64,000 nucleotides of DNA from Prauserella aidingensis (GCF_024171865.1 NZ_JAMTCN010000020.1:28163-92162), one strand, 5' to 3'; positions 21,001 through 27,425 are shown, numbered from the stretch's first letter. Made by a program: numbers and translations. Notes: generated from the sequence alone by a model not told the origin.

Positions 21001-22612
21001 CGACGGGCAGGCCCTGCACGTGCGGATCACCTGGCCGCGCGCGGTGCTGACCGACGACGACGTCGCCGGGCTGGCCGAGGCGTTCCGCGGCGAACTGGTC
21101 GAGCTGGCCTCCGACGAGGACGCGCTCCGCGGAGCGGGCCGTACCCCGTCGGACTTCGACCTCGTCTCGCTCACCCAGTCCGATGTGGACGAGCTGGAGC
21201 GGCGCTACCCGGTCGCCGACGTGGTGCCGCTCAGCCCGTTGCAGGAGCTGATGCTGCGGCACTCCCGGCGTGCGGGCACGCGTGATCCTTACACCGTGCA
21301 GGCGGCGTTCTCGCTGACCGGCCGGGTCGACGTCGACGCGCTGCACGCCGCGGTCTGCGACCTCGTGGCCCGGCACCCGAACCTCGGCGCCGCGTTCCCG
21401 CCGGGACTCGACGTGGCGGTCCTGCTCGCCGATACCCGTTCCACCGCGGCACCGGACCGCCGGTATGTCGACGTGTCGGGAGAGGCGGACGTCGACGGCG
21501 CGGTCGAACGGGTGCTGTCGGCCGATCTGGCGGAACCGTTCGACCTGGCCGCGGGCTGTCCGGTGCGGCTCACCGTGGTCCGCCGGGCGGCCGAGGCGGT
21601 GGACCTGGTGCTCACCACGCATCACGTGCTGTCGGACGGCTGGTCGGCGCCCCGCATGCTCGGCGAGCTCTTCGCCGCCTACACCGCGCGCACCGGCGGC
21701 GATGCGGAGTTGCCCGCCCCGGTTCCGTTCACCCGGTACCTGCGCTGGCTCTCCCGCCGGGACCGCGGTGCCGACGTGGCCGCATGGTCGGGCGAGCTCG
21801 CCTCGGTCGACCGCTACGACCGGGCCCTGCCCGACATCCCGGCGGCCACCGGGAACGGAACGGCCACCGACCGCGTTCCGGATGCCGGTGACGGCCGGGA
21901 CGCGGGCGGGCCGCCGGAGCCGGTGACGTTCGACCTCGAACCGCAGCTGGTGCGCACGCTCACCGCGACGGCGTCCGCCTGCGGGGTCACCCCGGCGACC
22001 CTGGTGCAGGGCGGCTGGGCGGCGGTGCTGACGGCACGGAGCGGGCGCAAGGACGTCCACTTCGGAGCGATGGTGTCCGGCAGGCCGCCCGAAGTGGACG
22101 GTGTCGAGGAGATCATCGGATTGCTGGCGAACACCGTTCCGGTGCGCGCCACACTGACCGGACGGCTCGGCGATGCGCTGCGGGACCTGCAGGAACGGCA
22201 CCAGGCACTGGCCCCGCACCACGCGGTGTCGCTGCCCGATCTCGAGCGGTCGGTGGGCGTGAAGCGGCTCTTCGACAGCCTCCTGGTGTTCGAGAACTAC
22301 CCCGTCGACCCCGACCGGCTGGCCGAACCCGCACCCGGTCTGCGGCTCGCCGGCATGCGGTTCCGCGAGTTCACCCACCATCCGGTGACGGTCACCGTGA
22401 TGTCGGAGGGCGCGGGCTGGCGCGGCATCGTCGCCTGCAGGCCGGGCGCCGTGGCCGAGCAGGCGGACCGCATCGCCGCGGCGTTCGAACGCGTCCTGCG
22501 GGCACTGCCGGACGTGCTCGGCGAGACGGGAGGTTCCGGGGAGGGGTGCGACGTCGACGGCGCGACGCTGGTGCGGCTCGCGGAGCGGACGCTGCGGGAG
22601 GGCACGGCGTGA
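12005..22612 (+). CDS. Siderophore nonribosomal peptide synthetase, C-A-PCP-E-C-A-PCP-E-C, no thioesterase
   Basis: This 3535-residue enzyme should condense ArCP-bound dihydroxybenzoate with two amino acids. Domains by motif: C1 (HHLVFDG, ~150), A1 (YTSGSTGTPKG, ~615), PCP1 (GGDSI, ~1004), E1 (HHLVMDGVSWR, ~1185), C2 (HHALLDG, ~1705), A2 (YTSGTTGQPKG, ~2178), PCP2 (GGDSI, ~2558), E2 (HHLLVDGVSWR, ~2744), C3 (HHVLSDG, ~3205). All catalytic histidines and carrier serines are present. By eye against GrsA, the A1 code is D-S-D-D-I-L-I-V-D-K and A2 is D-V-W-N-F-V-A-I-N-K. The acid-rich A1 pocket suggests a basic residue. The protein ends in C3 with no TE or reductase, which is unusual. GGAG precedes the GTG start; the gene follows the ATPase by 51 nt and overlaps the exporter. 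Confidence 0.95.
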   Translation: MLSSSESAAPATELFELTSAQQGIWNAQRLEPDSPYYVVGDVVELSGDAPVDVPLLAEAMVGTVTEAESLRLRTTDTADGPRQWVSDEPVPAPRVVDVSREAEPRAAAEQLVAEERFALAESTRGMTGTPLYTQTIITLSATEVWYSQLGHHLVFDGYSAAMLARRTAARYTALVRGEDPPTCPFSPFADFVAADRDYLASDKPEADRAYWVDRMTPLPDLPEWTAPGSGLADTVSAKAALPAEDVAQLRACADREGVTWGDALLACYAVFLHRVLGRSDVLFALPLMCRTSGAELRTPGMAVNVLPLRVEVRGGDTLGVVARRVAEAMGQLRAHQRYRGENLPRDLAAPGAGAILHGAGVNLKAFDLTLDFAGSTGVMRNVAGGPPEDMGLSVLPASGGGLLLGFEVDARAHSQSDVDARLETVCTIVRQLSADAKPAAGQVSLLPTGIRDDLLEAWAPAAVPGEPAAVPDVLSALAASRGGDPALVHGDERVTYAELAARVHRLARALRARGVGPDDVVAVALPRSADLVVTLLAALDAGAAFLPLDLEHPDERLRLLLADARPALVVTDPALGRDVGTWPTLTVTDAARHDDRPLSTGELARERRPEDLAYVIYTSGSTGTPKGVLVPSAGLRALLHHQRATVIAETQRRTGRRLRVAHTYSFAFDSALDQLLWLLCGHELHLYDTDVTKDADALLAAYARDAIDVVDTTPSLAAPLVDAGLLTGSHRPSLIVLGGEATPPSLWRRISESAVDGRNIYGPTEATVDAAHADITGEEPAIGRPLAGMRAYLLDNALQPVAPGSVGELYLAGPQLARGYLGRFAGTAERFVADPHGAPGDRMYRTGDLARWSPDRGFDYLGRADGQVKIRGHRVEAGEVEAELGALPGVSGAAAMVRHDTATPRLAGYVVPERGAAPTPDGLRDALAERLPDHLVPSAVVVLDELPLTVSGKVDRAALPVPRATTSGRSPSTESERLLCAVVAEVFDLAPDEVSPDDDFFGLGGDSISAISVSSRLRAHGVELRPRDLLARRDLASLATRMSTVAADAPPAAADEPVGPLPAPPIVRGLLDPHPDPDAFAGYAQWTVVTTNTPLERASLVAGLGVVLDTHAALRLRLTGRRDLEVRAAADVSAEAVFAEDMVSAKPFGVEPADVAERLAGELDPVAGNMLRLALVGDDRLVIVAHHLVMDGVSWRVLLPDLRAACRGDALAPVGTSWRAHALALAEQGTSGERRGELDHWRAATAPELRPLGVPTLDPERDTAATARRDLTVVNRRSSAAALTTLPAAYRTGTDEVLLAALALALRSVRARTSTTPATNARPAAFGITVESHGRDAVTPGADLSRTIGWFTAEFPVRVPADALRTDAELRDALAGGEAAGRLLREAKEARRAVPDGGIGYGILRHLDDGAELDVPPPEVLLNYLGRFAASDGGDWRLPEREAFGVLEPEGKALEQVLALNCFVHEHAAGDEATGDGDDADGAGDGDGGPRLAVEWTAAGRLVGADLLAELQRGWTEALDALAAHAERIGPGGGGLTPSDLPLVSVTQADIDALERVRPVSDVLPATSLQAGLSFHTMAAGDADADVYVVQAILTLTGELDQRRLADAARELLRRQPALRVHLATTAAGEVVQVVPAEPDLDWQLIDMSTTDSGTVASGDEDLEARFAARCREELERPFDPEVPPLIRFRLFRFGPAEHRLVLTNHHALLDGWSMPLTGRTLLGLYRELGGGPAVPPSASPQDYHHWLAGRDRDAALDAWRDALSGVDEATRLAPATARREVARPGAVTLELGEEFSERLSAFARARGITVTTVLQTAWGLLLGRLTRRRDVVFGCPVSGRPAEVDGVESMIGQLGNTIPVRVRCCADQSAADLLEAVHEESVALADHHHLGLPDIQRAIGVGELFDTMLVMENFPFNGAGLAVDEKVALADVDITDATHYPLTVIALPGDALSLVLSYQPHAFTDDTVRGYARWLHALLTELVTDADRPVGRLPMLDAADTAAVLHRGTSRVPAKPRDGVLETFASWVARTPDAEALVCRSRSLTYAELDRLANRLAHRLLDAGAGPEQPVGMLLGRDVEMIVALLGILKAGAVYLPLDPDYPNDRLAYMIGDARPVAFVTDAGALATLGGEVPGDGTVVRVDDPAVLGDPAEPTDRDADPAHARAQLTPDSLAYVIYTSGTTGQPKGVAVTHRGIPDLIALQEEVVGVTERDRYLHFASTSFDVAFWQTMVPLASGGTLVVAPDEVRVPGDELLDYIAEHRLTGVNLLPSFLSAVPEDRTVPGDVFFVVGAERLDPELADRWGTGRRALFNAYGPTEVTINSVTWHYEPGETGAVPIGRPDPNVRAYVLDDGLQPVGTGAPGELYLAGPKLARGYLGRPGQTSQAFVADPYGEPGSRMYRTGDVVYWRPDGQLVFLGRADRQVKVRGFRIELAEIETALTRHPDVRGCAVVVRNGRQLVGYVIPAGGAEFDPVRLREDLLGQLPDYMVPAAFVRLDRLPLTPGGKLDEHALPAPEHTGDGAGREPSTHAEAVLLGIVRDVLDSGDIRLDDHFLEVGGDSIVSLQVVSRARRQGLRLGPRDVLDGGTVAGIAARCHAAEESADTGPSTGDAPLTPVMRDLLDRAPDPGDFCQWTEICVPAGGDLATWSRAVDALLRTHDVLRAHLVDGAVAARTPVLRIAEPDAVTAADVLTRVTATGDVRGLVDGWIADVREQFDVRRAPLVRALWVDRGADELGRFVLVAHHLLVDGVSWRVLVDDLADAYEGRELSRPTPFLGWARSLASAADARAGEQAHWRAVGRNPQKRLTRARFDPGRDTGATAVHHEFAVDAATSRTLLTTLPAAYHATPDAVLLTALTRAIARWSDRESDLYLALEGHGRHAPDPDRDVDLSRTVGWFTAVHPARITLPDGDAATQLKAVKERLRAQGDGLGHGILAAAGRVTPVHPDVSWNYLGQFAQAPDVERAWQAPPGSAPFGSGGDALPMPHSLMINAMTTGDGDGQALHVRITWPRAVLTDDDVAGLAEAFRGELVELASDEDALRGAGRTPSDFDLVSLTQSDVDELERRYPVADVVPLSPLQELMLRHSRRAGTRDPYTVQAAFSLTGRVDVDALHAAVCDLVARHPNLGAAFPPGLDVAVLLADTRSTAAPDRRYVDVSGEADVDGAVERVLSADLAEPFDLAAGCPVRLTVVRRAAEAVDLVLTTHHVLSDGWSAPRMLGELFAAYTARTGGDAELPAPVPFTRYLRWLSRRDRGADVAAWSGELASVDRYDRALPDIPAATGNGTATDRVPDAGDGRDAGGPPEPVTFDLEPQLVRTLTATASACGVTPATLVQGGWAAVLTARSGRKDVHFGAMVSGRPPEVDGVEEIIGLLANTVPVRATLTGRLGDALRDLQERHQALAPHHAVSLPDLERSVGVKRLFDSLLVFENYPVDPDRLAEPAPGLRLAGMRFREFTHHPVTVTVMSEGAGWRGIVACRPGAVAEQADRIAAAFERVLRALPDVLGETGGSGEGCDVDGATLVRLAERTLREGTA

Positions 22613-24027
22613 CCGCGGGCACGCGCAGCGCCGGTCCGGCCGCGGACGGATCCGACCGCATCGGCGGACGGCTGCTGGCGATGTCGCTGGTGCTGGTACT
22701 CGGCACGTTCATGGCGTCGCTGGACTCGACGATCGTCAACGTCGGCCTTCGCACGTTGAGTGTCGAGTTCGGCGCGAGCGTGACGGAGGTGCAGTGGGCG
22801 AGCACCGCCTACCTGCTCGCGGTGGTCGCGGCGGCGCCGACGTCGGGGTGGCTGGCCGAACGATTCGGCGCGCGCCGCGTGTGGCTGGCCGCGGTGGCCG
22901 TGTTCCTGGCCGGATCACTGGCGTGTGCGCTGGCGTGGTCGACGGCGTCGTTGGCGGCGTTCCGGGTGCTGCAGGGGTTCGGCGGCGGACTGCTGCCGCC
23001 GACCGGTCAGGCGCTGCTGGCGCGGGTGGCGGGCAAGAGCCGCACCGGCAGGATCATGAGCATCGTGGGCGTGGTGCCGATGCTGGCGCCCGTGTTCGGC
23101 CCGCTGGCGGGCGGCACGCTGCTGGAGATCGCCGACTGGTCGTGGCTGTTCCTGGTCAACATCCCGGTCGGGCTGGTCGCGATGCTGCTGGCGGTGTGGC
23201 TGGTGCCGCGCGTGCCGCCCGCCGAGCAGGTGTCCCGGTTCGACCTGCGCGGGGCGATGCTGCTGTCGCCGGGGCTGGCGGCCGTGCTGTTCGGCCTCAC
23301 CGACCTCGGCTCCCAGGACCGCAACCCACCCGCGGCGGTGACCGCACTGCTGGTGGGGGCCGGCCTGCTCACGGCGTTCCTGGTGCACGCGCTGCGGTCC
23401 CACCGGACGCCCCTGATCGACCCCCGGCTGCTGAGCACCCCGCCACTGGGCTCCGCCGTGCTGGCGCTGTTCGTCGCCGCGGCGTCGGTGTTCGGCACGA
23501 TGTTCCTGCTGCCGATGTACCTGCAGTCGGGCCGCGGCCTGTCGGCGTGGGACGCGGGACTGATGCTCGCGCCCCAGGGCGTCGGCGCGGTGCTGGGATC
23601 GTTGCTCGTGGTGAAGCCGCTCATCGACCGGGTGGCGCCGCGGACGATCGTGGTCACCGGGTTCGCGTTGATCATCGCGGCGACCGTGCCGTTCACGCAG
23701 CTCGGCGGCCTCGCCGACGGCTGGCTGATCGCGGCGCTGTTCGTGCGCGGCCTCGGCACCAGCATGATCGCCTCACCCGTGATGACCATCGTCTACACCG
23801 GAGTGGACCAGGAGTTGCTCCCGCGGGCCTCCAGCGCGCTCAGCCTCGTCAACTACGTCGGCGGGGCGATCGGCACCGCGGGCCTCGCCGTGCTGCTGGA
23901 GGTGCGCCTCGCGGCGACCGGTGACATTGCGGCGTCGTTCGGCGAGGCGTTCTGGTGCGTGCTCGGGCTGTGCGTGCTCGCCCTCGCCGGTGCGCTGCGA
24001 CTGCCGCGCACCGCCCCGTCGCGGTAG
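22609..24027 (+). CDS. MFS exporter, DHA2 (14-TM) family; probable siderophore efflux
   Basis: This 472-residue membrane protein has about 14 hydrophobic helices. The DHA2 motif LDSTIVNVGLRTL lies near residue 40, motif A follows at SGWLAERFGARRVW, and motif C appears as GPLAGGTLLEIADWSWLFLV. The GTG at 22609 overlaps the NRPS stop, so the exporter is translationally coupled to the synthetase. Export of the iron-free siderophore is therefore the likely role; a general multidrug pump is the alternative. It is the last gene of the operon and is followed by a 21-bp tandem array. Confidence 0.88.
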   Translation: MTAGTRSAGPAADGSDRIGGRLLAMSLVLVLGTFMASLDSTIVNVGLRTLSVEFGASVTEVQWASTAYLLAVVAAAPTSGWLAERFGARRVWLAAVAVFLAGSLACALAWSTASLAAFRVLQGFGGGLLPPTGQALLARVAGKSRTGRIMSIVGVVPMLAPVFGPLAGGTLLEIADWSWLFLVNIPVGLVAMLLAVWLVPRVPPAEQVSRFDLRGAMLLSPGLAAVLFGLTDLGSQDRNPPAAVTALLVGAGLLTAFLVHALRSHRTPLIDPRLLSTPPLGSAVLALFVAAASVFGTMFLLPMYLQSGRGLSAWDAGLMLAPQGVGAVLGSLLVVKPLIDRVAPRTIVVTGFALIIAATVPFTQLGGLADGWLIAALFVRGLGTSMIASPVMTIVYTGVDQELLPRASSALSLVNYVGGAIGTAGLAVLLEVRLAATGDIAASFGEAFWCVLGLCVLALAGALRLPRTAPSR

Positions 24028-24054
24028 CCCGCCCGCGCCGGCGTCCCGGCCACC

Positions 24055-24133
24055 GGAATCCGCAACACGAGCCCCGGAATCCGCAACACGGCGCCTGGGA
24101 AACGCAACACGAGCCCCGGGATCCGCAACACGG
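24055..24133. repeat. 21-bp tandem array, locus 1 (4 units)
   Basis: CGCAACACG recurs at 24061, 24082, 24103 and 24124, exactly 21 bp apart, separated by GC-rich arms that often contain CGGAATCCG. The last unit ends 1 bp from the dhbA stop complement at 24134. Read on the dhbA strand, the core is CGTGTTGCG. Confidence 0.9.
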
Positions 24134-24949
24134 TCAGCGGAGGGTCGCGCCGCCGTCGACGTAGAGCTCCTGCATGGTCACGTGCCGGGCACGGTCCGAG
24201 GCGAGATACAGGACGGCGTCGGCGACGTCCTCGGGATCGGCGATCCGCCGCAGCGGGATGCCGACCCGGTAGTTCTCCGGATCGCCCTTGAGCACGGGAT
24301 CCGGTCCGCCGCCGTCGTGCTCCCACATCGCACGCTGCATCGGCGTGTCCGTCGACCCGGGGCACACGACGTTGCAGCGGATGCCGTGGTCGGCCAGCTC
24401 CAGGCCCAGCGACTTGGTGAACATGGTGGTCGCCGCCTTCGACGCCGCGTAGGCCGCCATGCCACGGCGTGGCACCCCGCTCGCGTTCGACGACACCGTG
24501 ACGATGCAGCCGCGCTCCCGCTCGATCATTCGCCCGCTGACGGCACGGGAGACGTGGAACACGCCGGTCGTGTTGACGTCGAACGTGAACCGCCAGTCCT
24601 CGTCCGAATAGGACGCGACGGGACCCTTCACGAGGACCCCCGCCACGTTGGCCAGCACATCGACGGGCCCGACGGTCGCCTCTGCCCGTGCGACGACCTC
24701 GTCGACCTGCGCGGAGTCGGTCACGTCGCACGGCATGCCGGTGATGCCGGGCTCGGCGTCGTACGTCTCGACGACGCCGGGGGAGCGGTCGGTCGCCACG
24801 ACGGTGGCGCCCGCGTCCCGCAGCGCCCTGGCCACGGCCGCACCGATGCCCTGGGCGGCGCCCGTCACGAACGCGACCCTGCCTCCGAACTCCCTGCCCG
24901 CGAACTCCCCGCCCGCGGCCCCGCTGCTTACGAATTCCTGCTGACCCAC
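24134..24949 (-). CDS. dhbA: 2,3-dihydro-2,3-dihydroxybenzoate dehydrogenase
   Basis: This is a short-chain dehydrogenase that oxidises dihydro-dihydroxybenzoate to 2,3-dihydroxybenzoate with NAD. The 271-residue product has the Rossmann motif [13 protein letters not shown] near residue 30, the NVAG segment, the catalytic S in VSSNASG and YAASKAA near 170. Family assignment rests on these motifs and on completing the DhbA/B/C/E set; other SDRs are similar. It faces the operon head to tail and no iron box is visible upstream of it. The first 18 residues are a low-complexity extension, so the true start may be slightly internal. Confidence 0.85.
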   Translation of the reverse strand: MGQQEFVSSGAAGGEFAGREFGGRVAFVTGAAQGIGAAVARALRDAGATVVATDRSPGVVETYDAEPGITGMPCDVTDSAQVDEVVARAEATVGPVDVLANVAGVLVKGPVASYSDEDWRFTFDVNTTGVFHVSRAVSGRMIERERGCIVTVSSNASGVPRRGMAAYAASKAATTMFTKSLGLELADHGIRCNVVCPGSTDTPMQRAMWEHDGGGPDPVLKGDPENYRVGIPLRRIADPEDVADAVLYLASDRARHVTMQELYVDGGATLR

Positions 24950-25089
24950 GGCGCTCCTCGGGGCGGGCTGCTTCGAACGGATCCTGCGGACCCCGTCGGT
25001 CGTGTGAGCCGACGCGGTTCGGCGGCGACAGTACCCCGATGTGGGACGGAAGCGCTGTTGACGAGACCACAGTTCGTCAGCGGCGGACG

Positions 25090-25130
25090 CGCGAAGTCCC
25101 CGGGTGGCGTGGGGCCCCGGGGACTTCGCG
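25090..25130 (-). terminator. Strong hairpin terminator
   Basis: CGCGAAGTCCCCGG at 25090-25103 is perfectly complementary to CCGGGGACTTCGCG at 25117-25130, giving a 14-bp stem with a 13-nt loop. It lies just past the stop of the small secreted protein gene and before dhbA. No T-run follows, as is common in actinobacteria. Confidence 0.75.
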
Positions 25131-25168
25131 GCGATTCGGTATCGGCGCTACGGCGCGAGAACCGGCTC

Positions 25169-25405
25169 TCAGGCGCCCAGGATGGACGGGATGGCACCCG
25201 CCCAGGCGGAGCTGATGAGACCGGCGGCGCCGGCGCCCAGGTGAGTACCGGACTCGTTCCAGGCGTTGACGTAGTCGGCTCCGGTCGGGTTGGACGGCAC
25301 CTCCGGCGGCGTGACGAGGTCGGCGGAGGCGACACCCGCGCCCGCGGTCAGGGCGCCGAGGGCGATGGCGGTAGCAGCGGTGGTGCGAGCCAGGGTCTTA
25401 CGCAT
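25169..25405 (-). CDS. Small secreted protein, unknown function
   Basis: The 78-residue precursor has a clear Sec signal peptide: MRKTLARTTAATAIALGALT followed by a cut after ASA near residue 28. The mature part is only about 50 residues, contains no cysteine, and ends in the hydrophobic GAAGLISSAWAGAIPSILGA. AGGGAG lies about 8 nt before the ATG. A 14-bp-stem hairpin follows its stop, so it is probably transcribed alone. It sits between the siderophore locus and maf, but nothing ties it to iron. I do not recognise a family. Confidence 0.75.
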   Translation of the reverse strand: MRKTLARTTAATAIALGALTAGAGVASADLVTPPEVPSNPTGADYVNAWNESGTHLGAGAAGLISSAWAGAIPSILGA

Positions 25406-25857
25406 TTTCCAGTCTCCCTAGGAGTCGGGGTGCTTCGATGGCCGGATCGCAGTGTTCCGTGACCCGGCTCCAAGATCATCGAACTCCGTTATCGCAGGTC
25501 GCAAGGCATGCCATGCGATCGAGACGTGGGGGACCATGAACGAGTGACGCGTTGTCACACTGGGTTTTCAGTGCTCCCGCTTTCGGTGTCACACCGTCGA
25601 ATGACGACAGTTCGGAATGGAATGTCATTCATGTTTTGCGACGGAGTCGTGTCCGCGAAGAGGCTGTCCATTGTGTCCACATCGGTTTCCGCGCGGTGCC
25701 CCTGAACGAGTGAAACCGCGGTTCCCGAGGTCGGGCGCAGGCGGACACTGCGGTGTCCGGGGAGCGGCGCGGGAGGTGTGGCGTGCCCTTGAGGTTCGCG
25801 ACGGCCGTCGGGCGCGCTGGTGGTGGGTGCCGTGGCGTGGCCGGCCGTCGGGATATC
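25406..25857. other. Intergenic region with several inverted repeats and no convincing gene
   Basis: This stretch of about 450 bp is less GC-rich than its surroundings between 25480 and 25700. It contains GTGAC-N5-GTCAC at 25544-25558, GGCATGCC near 25505 and GGTGTCACACC near 25586. The promoter of the small secreted gene should lie at its left edge. A 65-codon forward frame at 25508-25705 has no ribosome site or recognisable protein, so I do not call it. Confidence 0.5.
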
Positions 25858-25905
25858 GGCGGCGTCGGGCGTCGGTGGCGTCGGATCTCGGTGGCGTCGC
25901 GACGT
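25858..25905. repeat. 16-bp tandem array at the 3' end of maf
   Basis: Three 16-bp units begin GGCGGCGTCG, GGTGGCGTCG and GGTGGCGTCG at 25858, 25874 and 25890. The array ends at the first base of the maf stop complement. Confidence 0.65.
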
Positions 25906-26522
25906 CAGCGGTGCCAGAGGTCGACGACGCTGACGCCGACCTCGCCGAGCAGGTCGCGCGTCAGCGGGAGACTGATGCCGACGACGCTGGACGGGTCGCC
26001 GTCGATGCCTTCGACGAACCAGCCGCCCAGTGCGTCGAGGGTGAACGCTCCGGCGACCTGCAGCGGCTCACCCGTCGCGATGTAGGCGTCGAGCTCGTGC
26101 TGGGCGGGTGCGGCGAACCGCACCGTGGTCGTGCGGGTGCCGCTCGCCTCGGCCGTGACCGCGCCGCCGGACACCCGCAGCACGGCGTGTCCGGTGAGCA
26201 GTTCGCCCGTGCCGCCTGCCATGTCCGCCCAGCGTTTGCGCGCCACCTCGGGCGTGTGCGGCTTGCCGACCAGCGCGTCGCCGATCGACAGCATCGAATC
26301 GCACCCGACCACGACGGCGTCCGTGTCGGCGTCGAGTTCGGCGGTCACGGCACGGGCCTTCGCGGCGGCGAGCGCCGTCACCGTCTCGGTGGGCGCCGGG
26401 TCGGAGAGCTGTGCCACGACGGCGTCCTCGTCGACCCCGGAGACGATCACGTCGGGTTCGATCCCCGCCGCGCGCAGGACGGCGAGTCGGGCGGGCGATG
26501 CGGAGGCGAGGACGAAGCGCAC
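25905..26522 (-). CDS. maf: Maf-family nucleoside triphosphate pyrophosphatase
   Basis: Maf proteins hydrolyse non-canonical or excess nucleoside triphosphates and were first linked to septum formation. The product has about 205 residues with the LASASPARLAVLRAAGI N-terminal motif, VVVGCDSML, the GKP loop and the C-terminal GDPSSVVGISLPLTRDLL motif. TAATCT lies exactly 7 nt before the GTG at 26522, pointing to a leaderless start there, although the frame runs up to 26546. In M. tuberculosis the equivalent gene (Rv3282) is next to accE5-accD5, as here, apart from an inserted GntR/MFS pair. Confidence 0.9.
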   Translation of the reverse strand: MRFVLASASPARLAVLRAAGIEPDVIVSGVDEDAVVAQLSDPAPTETVTALAAAKARAVTAELDADTDAVVVGCDSMLSIGDALVGKPHTPEVARKRWADMAGGTGELLTGHAVLRVSGGAVTAEASGTRTTTVRFAAPAQHELDAYIATGEPLQVAGAFTLDALGGWFVEGIDGDPSSVVGISLPLTRDLLGEVGVSVVDLWHR

Positions 26523-26529
26523 GGGATCC

Positions 26530-26535
26530 AGATTA
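26530..26535 (-). promoter_or_regulatory. Candidate -10 box, leaderless maf promoter
   Basis: On the reverse strand TAATCT ends 7 nt before the maf GTG. This decides the start codon choice. Confidence 0.5.
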
Positions 26536-26640
26536 CGAGCTGCCACGGCCGTGGCGTCTACGGGTCGCCGTCGGTGCGGTCCCCGGCTCGGCTCGGCCGG
26601 AGGGGCTGCGGCTGTCGAGCCCTCGTCCGTCGCGCCTCCG

Positions 26641-26704
26641 TGTTGTCGAGTCGTGCGGCTGTCGATTCCGTCAGCTGTCGAGCCTGTCAGCTGTCGAGCA
26701 GGGC
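26641..26704. repeat. 16-bp tandem array overlapping the gntR 3' end
   Basis: Four 16-bp units share KGYTGTCGAK: they start at 26641, 26657, 26673 and 26689. The third and fourth units contain the last codons and the stop of the GntR gene, so the array extends into coding sequence. Confidence 0.7.
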
Positions 26705-27412
26705 GCCGTGGGTGCCGCTGATGTGTGCGGTGAGGGTGGTGCGGAAGCCGGCGGCGTCGCCGCGTTCGAGCAGGGTGCAGAGGGTGTCGTGCTCGGTGAG
26801 GATCTCCCGGTGGCGATCGGGGACCCGGCTGAGTGCGGAGGTGGCCATGCGCACCTGGCGGTCGTGCAGGCCGGAGTAGAACTGCGAGATGAGCCTGTTG
26901 TCGGCCGCGTCGACGAGCGTCGCGTGGAACTCGCGGTCCAGGGCGGAGAACCGCGCCTTCTCCGCGGGTACCTCGAGCTCCCGCTGCCTGTCGAGGACGG
27001 TGCGCATACGGGCGGCCACGTCGGCGGCGTCACCGCGGTCGATGACGCGCTCGGCGGCGTGGCACTCCAGCAGGATGCGGGCTTCGGTGACCTCGCCGAC
27101 CTCGTCCGGCGACACGGGTACGACGAGCGCGCCGCGCTTCGGATACAGCCGCAGCAGTCCTTCGACCTCGAGTCGCAGGAACGCCTCGCGTACGGGCGTG
27201 CGTGACAGGTTCAGCGCCGTCGCGGCGTCGCCCTCGCTGAGCAGTTCGCCGCCGGGCAGCCTGCCGTCGAGGATGCGCTCCTTCACCCAGTCGTAGACCC
27301 GTTCGCCCGCGGGACGCCGATCCGTGGCCGGGGACGTCGGTGCCTCCCCGGATGCGCTCGCCGCCGGGGTTCGGGTCGTCACGGGCGGGTGTGACGGGTC
27401 GCTCGTTGACAT
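26687..27412 (-). CDS. GntR-family (FCD) transcriptional regulator
   Basis: The product has about 241 residues. A winged helix of the GntR type (VYDWVKERILDGRLPGGELL to LSRTPVREAFLRLEVEGLL) is followed by an all-helical FCD ligand domain with EARILLECHAAERV and the metal-site pattern DREFHATLVDAA ... HDTLCTLLE. FCD regulators usually sense an organic acid. TAGACT 7 nt before the ATG at 27412 suggests a leaderless transcript. The gene diverges from an MFS transporter across two inverted repeats, so it probably controls that transporter. An upstream in-frame extension is a shadow. Confidence 0.88.
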   Translation of the reverse strand: MSTSDPSHPPVTTRTPAASASGEAPTSPATDRRPAGERVYDWVKERILDGRLPGGELLSEGDAATALNLSRTPVREAFLRLEVEGLLRLYPKRGALVVPVSPDEVGEVTEARILLECHAAERVIDRGDAADVAARMRTVLDRQRELEVPAEKARFSALDREFHATLVDAADNRLISQFYSGLHDRQVRMATSALSRVPDRHREILTEHDTLCTLLERGDAAGFRTTLTAHISGTHGALLDS

Positions 27413-27419
27413 GCCCCGC

Positions 27420-27425
27420 AGTCTA
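27420..27425 (-). promoter_or_regulatory. Candidate -10 box, leaderless gntR promoter
   Basis: TAGACT on the reverse strand ends 7 nt before the gntR ATG. Confidence 0.5.

Noticed and set aside
14096..22381. Reverse-strand frames of 1309 and 1448 codons inside the NRPS
   Set aside because: They lie antisense to intact NRPS domains and have no recognisable motif and biased shadow composition.
22400..22612. Cryptic thioesterase at the NRPS C-terminus
   Set aside because: No GxSxG motif or alpha/beta-hydrolase pattern follows C3; the protein ends about 330 residues after the HHVLSDG motif, the normal end of a C domain.
25508..25705. 65-codon forward frame in the gap before maf
   Set aside because: It has no ribosome site, sits in lower-GC DNA full of inverted repeats, and shows no gene-like third-position bias.
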